From: Bacillota bacterium
GTDB lineage: Bacteria > Bacillota > Clostridia > Lachnospirales > Lachnospiraceae
Direction of reading: 5' to 3'
NCBI GenBank assembly: GCA_023399455.1
Contig: JAEWPN010000160.1
Coordinates: 1-24,882 of the forward strand
Length of the DNA stretch: 24,882 bases
This document shows, piece by piece, positions 7,281 to 16,144 of this stretch; the stretch's first letter is position 1; every line of letters begins with the position of its first letter. The notes under the pieces are model-generated. The model did no database searches and was not told the origin of the DNA. It was given only the letters and a program-made list of their open reading frames with translations. Position numbers and translations under genes: made by a program.

Positions 7281-8990
7281 ATGAGTAAGCTGCAATCAAA
7301 AATATTATTATGGATGTTCTTGATTATCGTGCCGCTTTTATCCGTATTATTCGCCTACAACGTATATACGCTGCGTATCCTGAACAATCAGGTCGCCTCC
7401 AATAATTTGGATATTTTATCTATTTATGAGAAGCCTGTGGCAAAGGATATCGAATATATCAGTTATTCCATGGCTAACCTATTGGCCAACGACGCGGATA
7501 TGTTACAGCTGAATTATGCCACCAGCTATCTGGAGGCTTATTTGTGCTGCGATGCAATAGCCGCGGATTATCGCGCAATGGTAAATTCACAGTTAGCGGG
7601 GTTAGGTGCTTTGGGCATTAATTCTCCTTACAACGGCATTTTCAGAATGGTCTATGCGGAATCAGGAAATTACACCTATTTCGAGAAAAAGGAGCTGGAA
7701 GAAACGATTTCTTCTCAGATCCTTAATGATGCGCAGTGCAATAAAAAGGGCTGGCAGTTGATACAGCTGGAGGGAAGAAATTACTTGCTCCGGATCCTGA
7801 AAAATAATCATAATTATGCGGTAATCGTGCTGGACTTTTCCCTTATAACCACGCCCCAGCATGAAAAGGATGAAACTCTGGACGGTTATCTGGTCTATGC
7901 CAGAGAGGACAACGTGCCCTTGACCATGAACGCCTTCATGGAGGAACATCAGATTCCTTTGGAGCGGACGAACAAAAACTATTATATTGCTTATGCAAAC
8001 GGTGAAAAATATATGCTGGTGGAAAAGGATTTTCCCTATGCCGGCATTATGCAATATTATATAAGCCCTTATAAAGGGGCCTTCCAATATCTGGATTATG
8101 TACAAATATTGCTGCTGGTATTGACCCTGATCATCGCGCTGGCAATCCCTTTCGGCTTCTTCTACATGAGAAGGAAGCTTTTTGATCCTTTGGAAACGCT
8201 CATTGCAACCATGAAGTCCATAGGAGAAGGGCAGACAGATGCCCGAATGGAAGAGGAATACCATATCGAAGAATTTCTCCAGATGAAAAACAGCTTCAAT
8301 GTTATGGTAGATAAGATCAACGAGCTGAAAATCAACGCCTATGAGAGGGAGATCCAGCTTAAGAACGTACAGATGCAATATCTGCAAATACAAATCAGGC
8401 CTCACTTTTTCCTAAATTGTCTCAAAAACATATATGCCTTGGCTGAACAAAAGGACTTTGAAAAGATACAGGAAATGATTATCATCTTGTCTAAGTATCT
8501 GCGCAGCATGTTCAAGAGCAATCCGGCTTTCATCACGCTGGGAGAGGAAATAGAGGGCGTTAAGAACTATGTAGCATTACAGCAGATGTGTCAGTCCGAG
8601 CCTCCGGAATGCCGTATAGATATCGATGAGGGGCTGTTAGAATTTCTTATTCCTCCTTTATCGATCATTACATTTATAGAAAACTCTGTAAAGCATGGCG
8701 CTCAGTCAGATAAAAAGCTGATGCTTTCCATACGTGCCACAACACTTACGGGAGAAAAAAACTCCTATGTCTGCATTACCATTCTGGACAACGGTCCCGG
8801 CTTCGGAGAAGAACTTCCCAACCTTTTCGGGGAAGATTACGAAGCAGACGGGAAAGAACATATAGGAATCAAGAATATCGAAAAGCGCTTTGAAATGTTT
8901 TACGGCAAAGAAGGAACCATTCTTTGCAGCAATTCTAACGGTGCATGTGTAGAGCTATATATACCGATAGAACGGGAGGCAGGAAAATGA
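7281..8990 (+). CDS. YesM-like sensor histidine kinase (HK2)
   Basis: This 569-residue membrane kinase is translated with RR2. A first membrane segment at about 9-29 precedes an extracellular region of about 240 residues, which I cannot assign to a named sensor fold. A second membrane segment lies at about 274-294, then a HAMP region. The phospho-acceptor is H375 in RPHFFLN, a variant of the usual QPHFLYN. The ATPase domain has FIENSVKHG as N box and DNGPGFGEE as G box. A GGAGG lies 6 bases before the ATG. Its stop overlaps the RR2 start as ATGA, so translation is coupled. Position directly upstream of the sugar transporter suggests that it senses the transported sugar or the binding protein; that is inference. 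Confidence 0.9.
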   Translation: MSKLQSKILLWMFLIIVPLLSVLFAYNVYTLRILNNQVASNNLDILSIYEKPVAKDIEYISYSMANLLANDADMLQLNYATSYLEAYLCCDAIAADYRAMVNSQLAGLGALGINSPYNGIFRMVYAESGNYTYFEKKELEETISSQILNDAQCNKKGWQLIQLEGRNYLLRILKNNHNYAVIVLDFSLITTPQHEKDETLDGYLVYAREDNVPLTMNAFMEEHQIPLERTNKNYYIAYANGEKYMLVEKDFPYAGIMQYYISPYKGAFQYLDYVQILLLVLTLIIALAIPFGFFYMRRKLFDPLETLIATMKSIGEGQTDARMEEEYHIEEFLQMKNSFNVMVDKINELKINAYEREIQLKNVQMQYLQIQIRPHFFLNCLKNIYALAEQKDFEKIQEMIIILSKYLRSMFKSNPAFITLGEEIEGVKNYVALQQMCQSEPPECRIDIDEGLLEFLIPPLSIITFIENSVKHGAQSDKKLMLSIRATTLTGEKNSYVCITILDNGPGFGEELPNLFGEDYEADGKEHIGIKNIEKRFEMFYGKEGTILCSNSNGACVELYIPIEREAGK

Positions 8991-10588
8991 CCATTTTAAT
9001 TATCGACGACCAAATCAGCGTAGTCAGCGGACTGATATTCGGTATCGATTGGAAAAAAACCGGGATACAAAAAGTCCTTAAGGCTTACAGCGCTAACGAA
9101 GCGAAAGAAATTATCAAATCCCAGAAAGTGGATATCATTCTCTGCGATATAGAAATGCCCGTAGAGAACGGTTTAAGTCTTTTTTCCTGGGTCAGAAGAA
9201 ACGAATACGATATCGAATGTATCTTTTTAACGGCACATGCGGATTTCATATATGCCAAGGAGGCTATTCAGCTTGGAAGCTTCGATTATATTCTGCAGCC
9301 GGCAAGATATGAAGAAATCGAAAAGGCGGTAGAGAAGCTCATCGGAAAAATACAAATTAGAAGAAAAAAAGAAGAAATGGCTTATTGCAGCGACCTTTTC
9401 CAAAAACGCAGGGATATTCTGCTGGATGCTGTTTTGCAAAGGATGTTTTTGGAAACGGGCGACTTGCAGAAACAGGCTTTGAACGACTTGAAAAATCTGA
9501 ATATTCCTCTCGCAGAGGATGAGAAGTCCTATGTGGTATGGCTTCAGATACAAGAAGAAAATACCCAGATGAAAGAATGGGACAGCGATTTGTTAAAATA
9601 TGCCATAACCAATATTCTGGAGGAGCTTTTCTATAATTACGGATACGGTGTGCTGCTGTATGCCAGGGATAGGAATGAATATATCATTTATTTTTTCAGA
9701 AAGGAATCCCGCTCCATCGAAAAAGAAATCGTGCTGCAGCAGCTTGCACATTTTATAGAGCTTTACAGAGAATATTACGGCTGTACCGTTAGGGGCTACA
9801 TTGCGGGATGCGAAGAACTCTCTCATATAAGAGTTGCTGTCGAACAGTTAGAGACGGTTAAGCAGAAGGATGTGACAAAGGGCAATACCATTATGGATGC
9901 AGATGAAATAAAGAATAGTCCGGCCGGCTACGAACAGGTGAGAAAATACTTTGCAGCCATAGAACCCTTACTGCAAAACGAATTGTATGAAAAAATCTGT
10001 GATGATGTTTTGGAAATCATAGAAAAAATGGCGGAGAAAAAAGTAATCAGCTCAGAGATATTGAAATGTTTTTATCAGGATTTCCTAAGTCTGGTTTATC
10101 AGGCTGCTGCCAAATACGGAAAGACCCTCTCCGAAATGTTCGATGAAGAGGAGCAGCGTGAAAGAGCCTTAAGTGCTTACAGCTCTCTGGAAGACATGAA
10201 ATGGTTCATAAAATACATTATGGCTTACTTAAACGAAATGAGCATGTCCGACGAAAAGCAGAAATCCCAGATAGATTCCATCCGGCAATACATCCGCAGC
10301 AATATGGAAATGGACATCAAGCGTACAGATATTGCGGAGCTCGTACATCTGAATCCCAACTATGTTTCCCGGCTCTTTAAGAGCGAAACGGGTATGTCCT
10401 TAAAGGAATACATCATGAGCGAAAAAATGGAACTTGCAAAGGATCTGGTGCGAAGCACCAATCTTCCCATCAGCGTGATAACCATGAAGGTTGGCTACAA
10501 TAATTTCTCATATTTTGCCCAGGTCTATAAGAAAATGAATGGACTTTCCCCGTTAGAGGACAGAGAGGTAAACGGGAAAATGAGGTAA
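8987..10588 (+). CDS. YesN-like response regulator with AraC-type DNA-binding domain (RR2)
   Basis: This 533-residue regulator probably activates the transporter operon that follows. The receiver domain (1-120) has D7/D8 and the phospho-acceptor D54 (LCDIEMP). The switch position 104 is glutamine (YILQPA) where RR1 has lysine. The C-terminal 100 residues form an AraC-type double helix-turn-helix (LNPNYVSRLFK, then GYNNFSYFAQVYKK). The start is the ATG at 8987, which overlaps the HK2 stop by four bases and has GGGAGGCAGG upstream. A longer frame from 8945 lies wholly inside HK2 and lacks its own site. A terminator follows immediately, so the transporter genes have their own promoter. Confidence 0.9.
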   Translation: MTILIIDDQISVVSGLIFGIDWKKTGIQKVLKAYSANEAKEIIKSQKVDIILCDIEMPVENGLSLFSWVRRNEYDIECIFLTAHADFIYAKEAIQLGSFDYILQPARYEEIEKAVEKLIGKIQIRRKKEEMAYCSDLFQKRRDILLDAVLQRMFLETGDLQKQALNDLKNLNIPLAEDEKSYVVWLQIQEENTQMKEWDSDLLKYAITNILEELFYNYGYGVLLYARDRNEYIIYFFRKESRSIEKEIVLQQLAHFIELYREYYGCTVRGYIAGCEELSHIRVAVEQLETVKQKDVTKGNTIMDADEIKNSPAGYEQVRKYFAAIEPLLQNELYEKICDDVLEIIEKMAEKKVISSEILKCFYQDFLSLVYQAAAKYGKTLSEMFDEEEQRERALSAYSSLEDMKWFIKYIMAYLNEMSMSDEKQKSQIDSIRQYIRSNMEMDIKRTDIAELVHLNPNYVSRLFKSETGMSLKEYIMSEKMELAKDLVRSTNLPISVITMKVGYNNFSYFAQVYKKMNGLSPLEDREVNGKMR

Positions 10589-10626
10589 AAAAGTAACATT
10601 TCTTGCCTGAAAATGTTACTTTTTTA
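10587..10626 (+). terminator. Intrinsic terminator after RR2
   Basis: AAAAAAGTAACATTT (10587-10601) pairs perfectly with AAATGTTACTTTTTT (10611-10625) around a 9-base loop. The stem overlaps the RR2 stop codon. Its stem also contains GTAACATTT, which resembles the repeats upstream of the dehydratase gene. Confidence 0.8.
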
Positions 10627-10645
10627 TCATCCCCGCAGAAAAAAT

Positions 10646-10709
10646 ATCACTTTTTTAATATTAACAAGACACAAGCAAGGTGGCTGTATGAAATATACTT
10701 TTCTATAAT
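10646..10709 (+). promoter_or_regulatory. Probable activator-dependent promoter of the sugar ABC operon
   Basis: TATAAT at 10704-10709 is preceded, 17 bases upstream, by TGGCTG (10681-10686), a poor -35 box. ATCACTTTTTT at 10646-10656 resembles the GTCACATTTTT element of the dehydratase promoter. Its TCAC lies 57 bases before the -10 box, against 56 there. This suggests a shared activator, most simply RR2, but a poly-T match could arise by chance. Confidence 0.5.
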
Positions 10710-10736
10710 GAAGGTATCAAACAAAGGAGGCTTGTT

Positions 10737-12275
10737 ATGAAAGCAAAAAAAGTATTATCCGTATTATTAACTACGGCAATGCTCTGCACAGCCCTCGCCG
10801 GATGCGGTTCGGCCGCAGGCACCGACACATCGGCAGGACAAACGTCAGATAATGCGCAGGAAGCATCTGCAGGAACAGAAAATGCTGCTGCAGGCAGCAG
10901 TGAGGATCTTTATACGGTGACTATCTATGCACCCTATGAAGCCAGCACAGAGGCTTGTGCCGAAGTATCCGAAAAGGTAAGCGAGATTACCAGAGACTTG
11001 ATCAACTGTAATGTGGAGCTGGTTCGCGGAGTTACCTCCGAGCAGCTGAATCTGGCTCTTACATCCGGTGAAAAGCTGGATTTATTCTACGCATTTCCAT
11101 GGGAGGTAACTCTATCCAGTATGGTAGCAAGTAATGAAATTGTAGCTATGGATGACCTTCTGGCACAATACGCACCGGACATGCAGTCTTCTATTTCCGA
11201 GGATGACTGGGCTTGTACTACAGTAAACGGAAGTATCTACGGTGTTCCCATGAATAAGGATAAAGCTCAGGCAAGAGGCTTTGAAATGAACAAAGCGATT
11301 GCGGACGAGCTGGGCATCGATTACAGCAGCCCGATCACCTTCGAAGAACTCGAGGTTGCTTTACAAAAGGTAAAAGAAGCATATCCCGACATGTATCCCT
11401 GCGTTCCCAACGGCGGCAGCATGAATTTTCCTACATGGTCCGCAGATGTTATGAGTGACAGCCTCGGTGTCCTGGAAAATTGTCTGGAGGACAGCACCCA
11501 GGTCGTTAATTTATACGAAACGGAAAGCTTCAAAGAATATTGTGATATGATGTACCGCTGGGTGCAGGAGGGCTTAATGATGCCCGACGGCGCTAACACA
11601 GATGAAAGCTATGCTACCTATATCAGTTCCGGCGTAGGTTTCGGTACCTTTACGCCTATCAAAGCTGGATTTGAGGCTGAGGAAACGAGAAAATGCGGTG
11701 TAGAAATGGCTGCCGTAGAGCTTTATGCAGCTCATTCCACTACTTCTATGGTTAACGCTTGCTGGGCTATTGCCGGAAACAGCGAACAACCCGACAAAGC
11801 TATGCAAATGTTGAACCTGATGTATACGAACTCAGATGTAGCTAACCTCTTAATTAACGGTATCGAAGGCAAGAACTACAAAATTGTAGATGAATCGAAT
11901 AAGATCATCAATTATGCGGATGGCATCGACTCTTCCACTACCGACTATTCCGTCGTCGGATGGGCATGGCCTAACGAGCAGATTACATACGTTTGGGAAG
12001 GCGACGATGCGGATGTATGGAATCAGCTTGGAGAATTCAACGCTTCCGCACACTCTTCACCGGCAAAGGGCTTCCTTTTCAATAATGAAAATGTATTGAA
12101 CGAAGTAACCGCATGCAACAATATAGTAGCAAAATATCAGAACGGATTGATTACAGGATGCTTAAACCCTGACGAAGCGATTCCTGAGATGACACAGGAA
12201 TTGAAGGCGGCGGGAATCGATACGATTATTGCAGAGAAACAAGCACAGTTCGATGCCTGGCTGGCTGAAAAGTAA
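10737..12275 (+). CDS. Sugar ABC transporter substrate-binding lipoprotein (family 1, DUF3502-like C-terminus)
   Basis: This 512-residue lipoprotein should capture a sugar outside the cell and deliver it to the two downstream permeases. The signal sequence ends in LAGC (20-23), followed by a low-complexity G/A/S/T linker to about residue 55. The solute-binding fold covers the rest. The final 110 residues (SPAKGFLFNN to LAEK) look like the DUF3502 C-terminus found in LplA-like proteins. AAAGGAGG stands 6 bases before the ATG. It is the first gene of the operon and is separated from the permeases by a large hairpin that could raise its dose relative to theirs. The sugar is not shown; oligosaccharides or glycosides fit the GH1 gene downstream. 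Confidence 0.9.
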   Translation: MKAKKVLSVLLTTAMLCTALAGCGSAAGTDTSAGQTSDNAQEASAGTENAAAGSSEDLYTVTIYAPYEASTEACAEVSEKVSEITRDLINCNVELVRGVTSEQLNLALTSGEKLDLFYAFPWEVTLSSMVASNEIVAMDDLLAQYAPDMQSSISEDDWACTTVNGSIYGVPMNKDKAQARGFEMNKAIADELGIDYSSPITFEELEVALQKVKEAYPDMYPCVPNGGSMNFPTWSADVMSDSLGVLENCLEDSTQVVNLYETESFKEYCDMMYRWVQEGLMMPDGANTDESYATYISSGVGFGTFTPIKAGFEAEETRKCGVEMAAVELYAAHSTTSMVNACWAIAGNSEQPDKAMQMLNLMYTNSDVANLLINGIEGKNYKIVDESNKIINYADGIDSSTTDYSVVGWAWPNEQITYVWEGDDADVWNQLGEFNASAHSSPAKGFLFNNENVLNEVTACNNIVAKYQNGLITGCLNPDEAIPEMTQELKAAGIDTIIAEKQAQFDAWLAEK

Positions 12276-12290
12276 GAATAGGATAGAAAA

Positions 12291-12359
12291 AACGGATGAG
12301 GGTGTTCCAAAATTACATAAGTTTTCAAACTTATGGAGGGGACATCCTCTTCGTCTGTT
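12291..12359 (+). other. Large intra-operon hairpin between binding protein and permease genes
   Basis: A perfect inner stem, CATAAGTTT-TC-AAACTTATG (12316-12335), sits inside an imperfect outer stem that pairs about 12291-12308 with 12336-12359. No T run follows, so it is not an ordinary terminator. In ABC operons such structures often protect the upstream binding-protein mRNA or block part of the read-through. The role here is inferred from position. Confidence 0.6.
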
Positions 12360-12390
12360 CGAAAATCCAATATAAGAGGTACAAAATCAT

Positions 12391-13326
12391 ATGCAAACAA
12401 CAAAGCGCAAAAAAATAGAATGGAAAAAAATCAAGAAATTTTTACCCCTGTATCTCATGATGCTGCCGGGAATTATTTATCTGTTCATCAATAATTATAT
12501 CCCAATGTCGGGTATCGTATTAGCCTTTAAAAAGTATGATCTTAAAAAGGGCGTATATGACAGTCCGAATATAGGCTTTAAGAACTTCGAGTTCCTTTTT
12601 AAAACTAAAGACGCATGGACGATAACAAGAAATACCCTCGGTTACAATGCCGTTTTTATCATACTCGGAACAGTAGTTGCCATCCTCATTGCAATACTGC
12701 TAAATGAAATAAGAAATGAAAAGGCCAAAAAGACATATCAGACTTTGATACTCATACCCTATTTAATTTCTACGGTAGTAGTCAGCTATGTAGTATACGG
12801 CTTTTTAAATACACAGAACGGCTTTATCAACAATTCCATATTAAAACCCTTGGGCCTTGATATCATATCCTGGTATTCCGAAGAAAAATACTGGCCCTTT
12901 ATATTGATATTAGTCAATTTATGGAAAGGCTTTGGTTATAACTGTATTATTTATTACGCTACTTTAATCGGTATCGACAAAGGTTATTATGAAGCCGCCA
13001 TGATCGACGGAGCAAGCAGATGGCAGCAGGTGAAATATATAACTCTGCCGGGGCTGAAAACAACGATTATTACGCTGACTTTAATGGCAATCGGCAGAAT
13101 CTTCTATTCTGACTTCGGACTCTTTTACCAAGTACCCATGAACAGCGGTTCCCTGATCGATGTAACCAATACGATAGATACATATGTATACCGGGGTCTG
13201 ACTCAAACGAATAATATTGGCATGTCGGCGGCGGCGGGCCTATATCAATCGCTTGTAGGCTTTATTCTGGTATTGACTGCTAACTATGTAGTCAGAAAAA
13301 TAAGTAAAGAAAACGCACTGTTTTAG
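12391..13326 (+). CDS. Sugar ABC transporter permease, LplB/YtfT-type
   Basis: This 311-residue inner-membrane protein has about six hydrophobic segments. The ATPase-docking EAA loop is at 201-220 (EAAMIDGASRWQQVKYITLP). The N-terminus is basic (TTKRKKIEWKKIKK) and its first membrane segment is at about 19-40. AGAGG lies about 11 bases before the ATG. Together with the next gene it forms the membrane channel of the importer. No ATPase gene is present in the operon, so a shared MsmX-like ATPase encoded elsewhere is expected. Confidence 0.9.
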   Translation: MQTTKRKKIEWKKIKKFLPLYLMMLPGIIYLFINNYIPMSGIVLAFKKYDLKKGVYDSPNIGFKNFEFLFKTKDAWTITRNTLGYNAVFIILGTVVAILIAILLNEIRNEKAKKTYQTLILIPYLISTVVVSYVVYGFLNTQNGFINNSILKPLGLDIISWYSEEKYWPFILILVNLWKGFGYNCIIYYATLIGIDKGYYEAAMIDGASRWQQVKYITLPGLKTTIITLTLMAIGRIFYSDFGLFYQVPMNSGSLIDVTNTIDTYVYRGLTQTNNIGMSAAAGLYQSLVGFILVLTANYVVRKISKENALF

Positions 13327-13338
13327 GAGGAAAAAGAT

Positions 13339-14217
13339 ATGGTTAATCATGATAGGGGATTTCAATATGCTGTAAATACTGTTATGGTAATTTTATGCCT
13401 TGCCTGTGTCCTTCCCTTTCTTCTGCTCATCAGCTCTTCCTTGACGGCGGACGGTACACTGGTAAAATACGGATATTCCTTTTTCCCGAAAGTCTTCGAT
13501 TTGTCAGCCTACAAGTATTTGGTTTTCGGCTCCAAATCCATTTTCAGAGGATATGGGATATCGATTCTGGTAACCTTTTTGGGGACCCTTACAAGCCTCG
13601 TTCTTACAACGCTGTTCGCTTATCCGTTGTCGAGAAAAAGTATGCCGGGAAGAAACATTTTTGCTTTTTTTATATTTTTTACCATGCTGTTTAACGGCGG
13701 TCTTGTACCGACCTATATCATGTGGACTCAGACCTTTCACATAAAGAACACTTTATGGGCGCTGATTGTGCCGGGCCTGCTGTTAAATGCATTCAACGTA
13801 ATTATGATGCGCTCTTATTTAACGACCAACATCCCGGAGGAGGTCATAGAGGCGGCAAAAGCGGACGGAGCCGGAGAATTTCGGATCTTGCTGCAAATAG
13901 TGCTTCCCATGTCCAAGCCCATTATTGCTACCCTGACCTTGCTTATAGGTCTAAGCTACTGGAACGACTGGCTGAATGGTCTTTATTATGTTACTAATGA
14001 TAAATACTTCAGCATTCAGGTATTGTTAAAGAAAATGCTGGATAATGTGGAGATGATAAAGAACGCCTCCTCCTCAGGAGCGACCACTATGCAGATGCCT
14101 TCTACTTCCATACGTATGGCGGTGGCGGTGGTCGGGGCATTACCGGTACTTTTAATCTATCCATTTTTCCAGAAGTATTTTGTAAAGGGCATCGTTATCG
14201 GAGCAGTAAAAGGATGA
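13339..14217 (+). CDS. Sugar ABC transporter permease, LplC/YtcP-type
   Basis: This 292-residue permease has about six membrane segments and an EAA loop at 171-190 (EAAKADGAGEFRILLQIVLP). It ends in GIVIGAVKG, the common C-terminus of the YtcP/LplC group. A strong TAGGAGG precedes the ATG, and only 12 bases separate it from the first permease gene. The two proteins should form a heterodimer with the binding protein at 10737-12275. Confidence 0.9.
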   Translation: MVNHDRGFQYAVNTVMVILCLACVLPFLLLISSSLTADGTLVKYGYSFFPKVFDLSAYKYLVFGSKSIFRGYGISILVTFLGTLTSLVLTTLFAYPLSRKSMPGRNIFAFFIFFTMLFNGGLVPTYIMWTQTFHIKNTLWALIVPGLLLNAFNVIMMRSYLTTNIPEEVIEAAKADGAGEFRILLQIVLPMSKPIIATLTLLIGLSYWNDWLNGLYYVTNDKYFSIQVLLKKMLDNVEMIKNASSSGATTMQMPSTSIRMAVAVVGALPVLLIYPFFQKYFVKGIVIGAVKG

Positions 14218-14256
14218 CAAATAAGAAAAAGGAGGACGGCACTTGCCGGAAAGATT

Positions 14257-15651
14257 ATGACATTTCCTAAAAATTTTATGTGGGGAGCCGCTACTGCGGC
14301 TTATCAGATAGAGGGGGCTTCTGCAGAGGACGGACGGGGACCTTCTATCTGGGATACTTATGACCATGACACGAGGTATGATTCCCTAAGAAAGAAAACA
14401 AATATTTTAAACAAAGAAAACGGGGAAATCGCTTGCGACCATTATCACCGGTATAAAGAAGATGTGGCGCTTATGAAGAAGATGGGTCTCAAAGCATATC
14501 GATTCTCCATCAGTTGGAGCCGGATACTGCCGGAGGGCAGAGGGAAGGTTAACGAGCAGGGAATCGCCTTTTATAACCGCTTGATCGATGAATTGCTGGC
14601 AGCCGGTATTGAGCCTTGCGTTACGCTGTTTCACTGGGACTTTCCGCAGGCACTGCAAGATATCGGCGGCTGGGCGAATCCCGCTTTGCCGGATATATTT
14701 GCGGAATATGTTCGTGTGGCCGTGGAGCGCTTTTCCGACCGCGTGAGCTATTGGATGACTTTGAACGAACCTCAATGCCACATCGTTATCGGACACATAG
14801 ACGGAGAATGCGCTCCGAAGCTGCGGGTGACGGACAGACAGGCCTTTCAGCTCATCCATAACCTATTGAAAGCCCATGGTAAGGCAGTTAAAGTTATTCG
14901 CGAATATGCAAAAAAGAAGCCTTTCGTAGGCATGGCCCCCAATCCTTCTGCTTTCTATCCTGCAACAGATAATAAGGAAGATATCGCAGCAGCCGGGAAA
15001 GCAGCTTTTGCCTGCAAAGAGCGCAATTTCTGGTGCAGCGCTTTATGGCTTGATCCTGTTTTTAAAGGAGAATATCCAAAAGATGTTGTGGAAGTCTTCG
15101 GAGACGATTTTCCAAAAGAAATGATCGCTCCGGGCGATATGGAGCTGATATCACAGCCATTGGATTTCTTAGGCTGCAACTTCTATACGGGACAGGAAAT
15201 ACAATGCGGAAGTGACGGAGAGCCGCAGCGTACACCTCATCACCTGGGTGCGGACTTAACGGCGTTCAAGTGGGAAGTAACCCCCCGTATTCTCAGATAT
15301 ATGCCGGAGTTTATATATGAAAGATACCGGGTACCGATCATCATTACGGAAAACGGAGCTTCTATGGCGGATTGGGTAAGTCTTGACGGAAAAGTGCACG
15401 ATCCTCTTCGGATCGATTTTCTCCAGCGCTATTTATTGGAGCTGGAAAAAGCCATAGATGCAGGAATTCCCATCCTTGGCTATTTCGCATGGTCGCTCCT
15501 CGATAACTATGAATGGTCCAACGGGTATACGGAAAGATTCGGACTCATCCACGTGGACTACACCACGCAGAAACGGACACTTAAAGATTCCGCTCTTTGG
15601 TATAAAGCTGTAATTAAAAGCTGCGGTAAGGCGATTCATGTGGTGAAATGA
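14257..15651 (+). CDS. Glycoside hydrolase family 1 beta-glucosidase
   Basis: This 464-residue enzyme should release sugar from beta-glycosides in the cytoplasm. It has the family 1 start (FMWGAATAAYQIEG), the acid/base E171 in TLNEP, the nucleophile E365 in ITENG, and the late motif AWSLLDNYEWSNGYTERFG. The E419-W420 pair in that motif fits unphosphorylated sugars better than the Ser-containing pocket of 6-phospho-beta-glucosidases, and agrees with ABC uptake. There is no signal peptide. Length is normal for the family. The ATG at 14257 has only GGAAAG close to it. The strong GGAGG at 14231-14235 is 21 bases away and better placed for a five-codon frame (TTG at 14243) that ends across the ATG. 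It is the last gene of the transporter operon. Confidence 0.93.
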   Translation: MTFPKNFMWGAATAAYQIEGASAEDGRGPSIWDTYDHDTRYDSLRKKTNILNKENGEIACDHYHRYKEDVALMKKMGLKAYRFSISWSRILPEGRGKVNEQGIAFYNRLIDELLAAGIEPCVTLFHWDFPQALQDIGGWANPALPDIFAEYVRVAVERFSDRVSYWMTLNEPQCHIVIGHIDGECAPKLRVTDRQAFQLIHNLLKAHGKAVKVIREYAKKKPFVGMAPNPSAFYPATDNKEDIAAAGKAAFACKERNFWCSALWLDPVFKGEYPKDVVEVFGDDFPKEMIAPGDMELISQPLDFLGCNFYTGQEIQCGSDGEPQRTPHHLGADLTAFKWEVTPRILRYMPEFIYERYRVPIIITENGASMADWVSLDGKVHDPLRIDFLQRYLLELEKAIDAGIPILGYFAWSLLDNYEWSNGYTERFGLIHVDYTTQKRTLKDSALWYKAVIKSCGKAIHVVK

Positions 15652-15658
15652 CTGTGAG

Positions 15659-15932
15659 TTACCTGACTAAGCCCGCCACATTGTATATGATTTCGGCCAT
15701 TTCCCCGGCCGACTTCATGGCATCGTCCTTCAGCCAATGCTGAATCAGGCCCACGCTCCCGGACACAACGAAGACAAAATAGAACTCTTTCGTTCCCATG
15801 CCGGCATTTTTGCCGGAGTCCGGAGCTATGCCGCAGAACTCATAAATCATTGCAAAGAGCTGCTTTTGAAAATTAATATCTCCCTGTTCGCTCATGAGCA
15901 CCTCCTCTAACAGCTTCATCATCACACCTTGG
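15659..15932 (-). pseudogene. Broken 3' copy of the TetR-family gene
   Basis: This fragment matches the last 105 or so codons of the intact TetR gene at 19332-19892. The main block (about 240 bp from the stop side) has six mismatches. A 39-base in-frame deletion removes 13 codons (IFQYFI to NHIQ in the intact protein). The DNA-binding domain and start codon are absent, so it cannot act as a repressor. It lies right after the beta-glucosidase gene, in the same orientation as the intact gene. It marks the left edge of the segment carrying the 3D-domain and propeller/solute-binding genes. Confidence 0.9.
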
Positions 15933-15989
15933 GTATCTAATTCTCTAACATAATAAAGAAAGATAATTTCTACATTTAATGCATAATAT

Positions 15990-16017
15990 TTGACGTTTAT
16001 GCTCGAAAATGTATAAT
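15990..16017 (+). promoter_or_regulatory. Promoter of the 3D-domain protein gene
   Basis: TTGACG (15990-15995) and TATAAT (16012-16017) are separated by 16 bases. The predicted leader is about 120 bases long and AT-rich. I found no other convincing structure in the 212-base gap 15933-16144. Confidence 0.65.
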
Positions 16018-16144
16018 ATTAAGAATATTTGTTATTATGAATAAAAGTTTTATTGGAATATAAGGGGACATAGCATCTAATAACAGTCTAATTATAGAAT
16101 ATAAAGCTTGATTACTCATAATTAACAGAAAGGGGAAATGTTAT

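Noticed and set aside
8945..8986. ATG at 8945 as the start of RR2
   Set aside because: It lies inside HK2, and the residues before MTILIID are not part of a receiver domain. The ATG at 8987 has a good ribosome binding site.
14257..15651. 6-phospho-beta-glucosidase
   Set aside because: The late motif has Glu-Trp (NYEWSNGY) rather than the phosphate-binding serine, and uptake is by ABC transporter, not PTS.
15659..15925. An 88-codon minus-strand frame as a separate small gene
   Set aside because: It is the 3' part of the neighbouring TetR gene with an internal deletion and no ribosome binding site or DNA-binding domain, so it is listed as a pseudogene.
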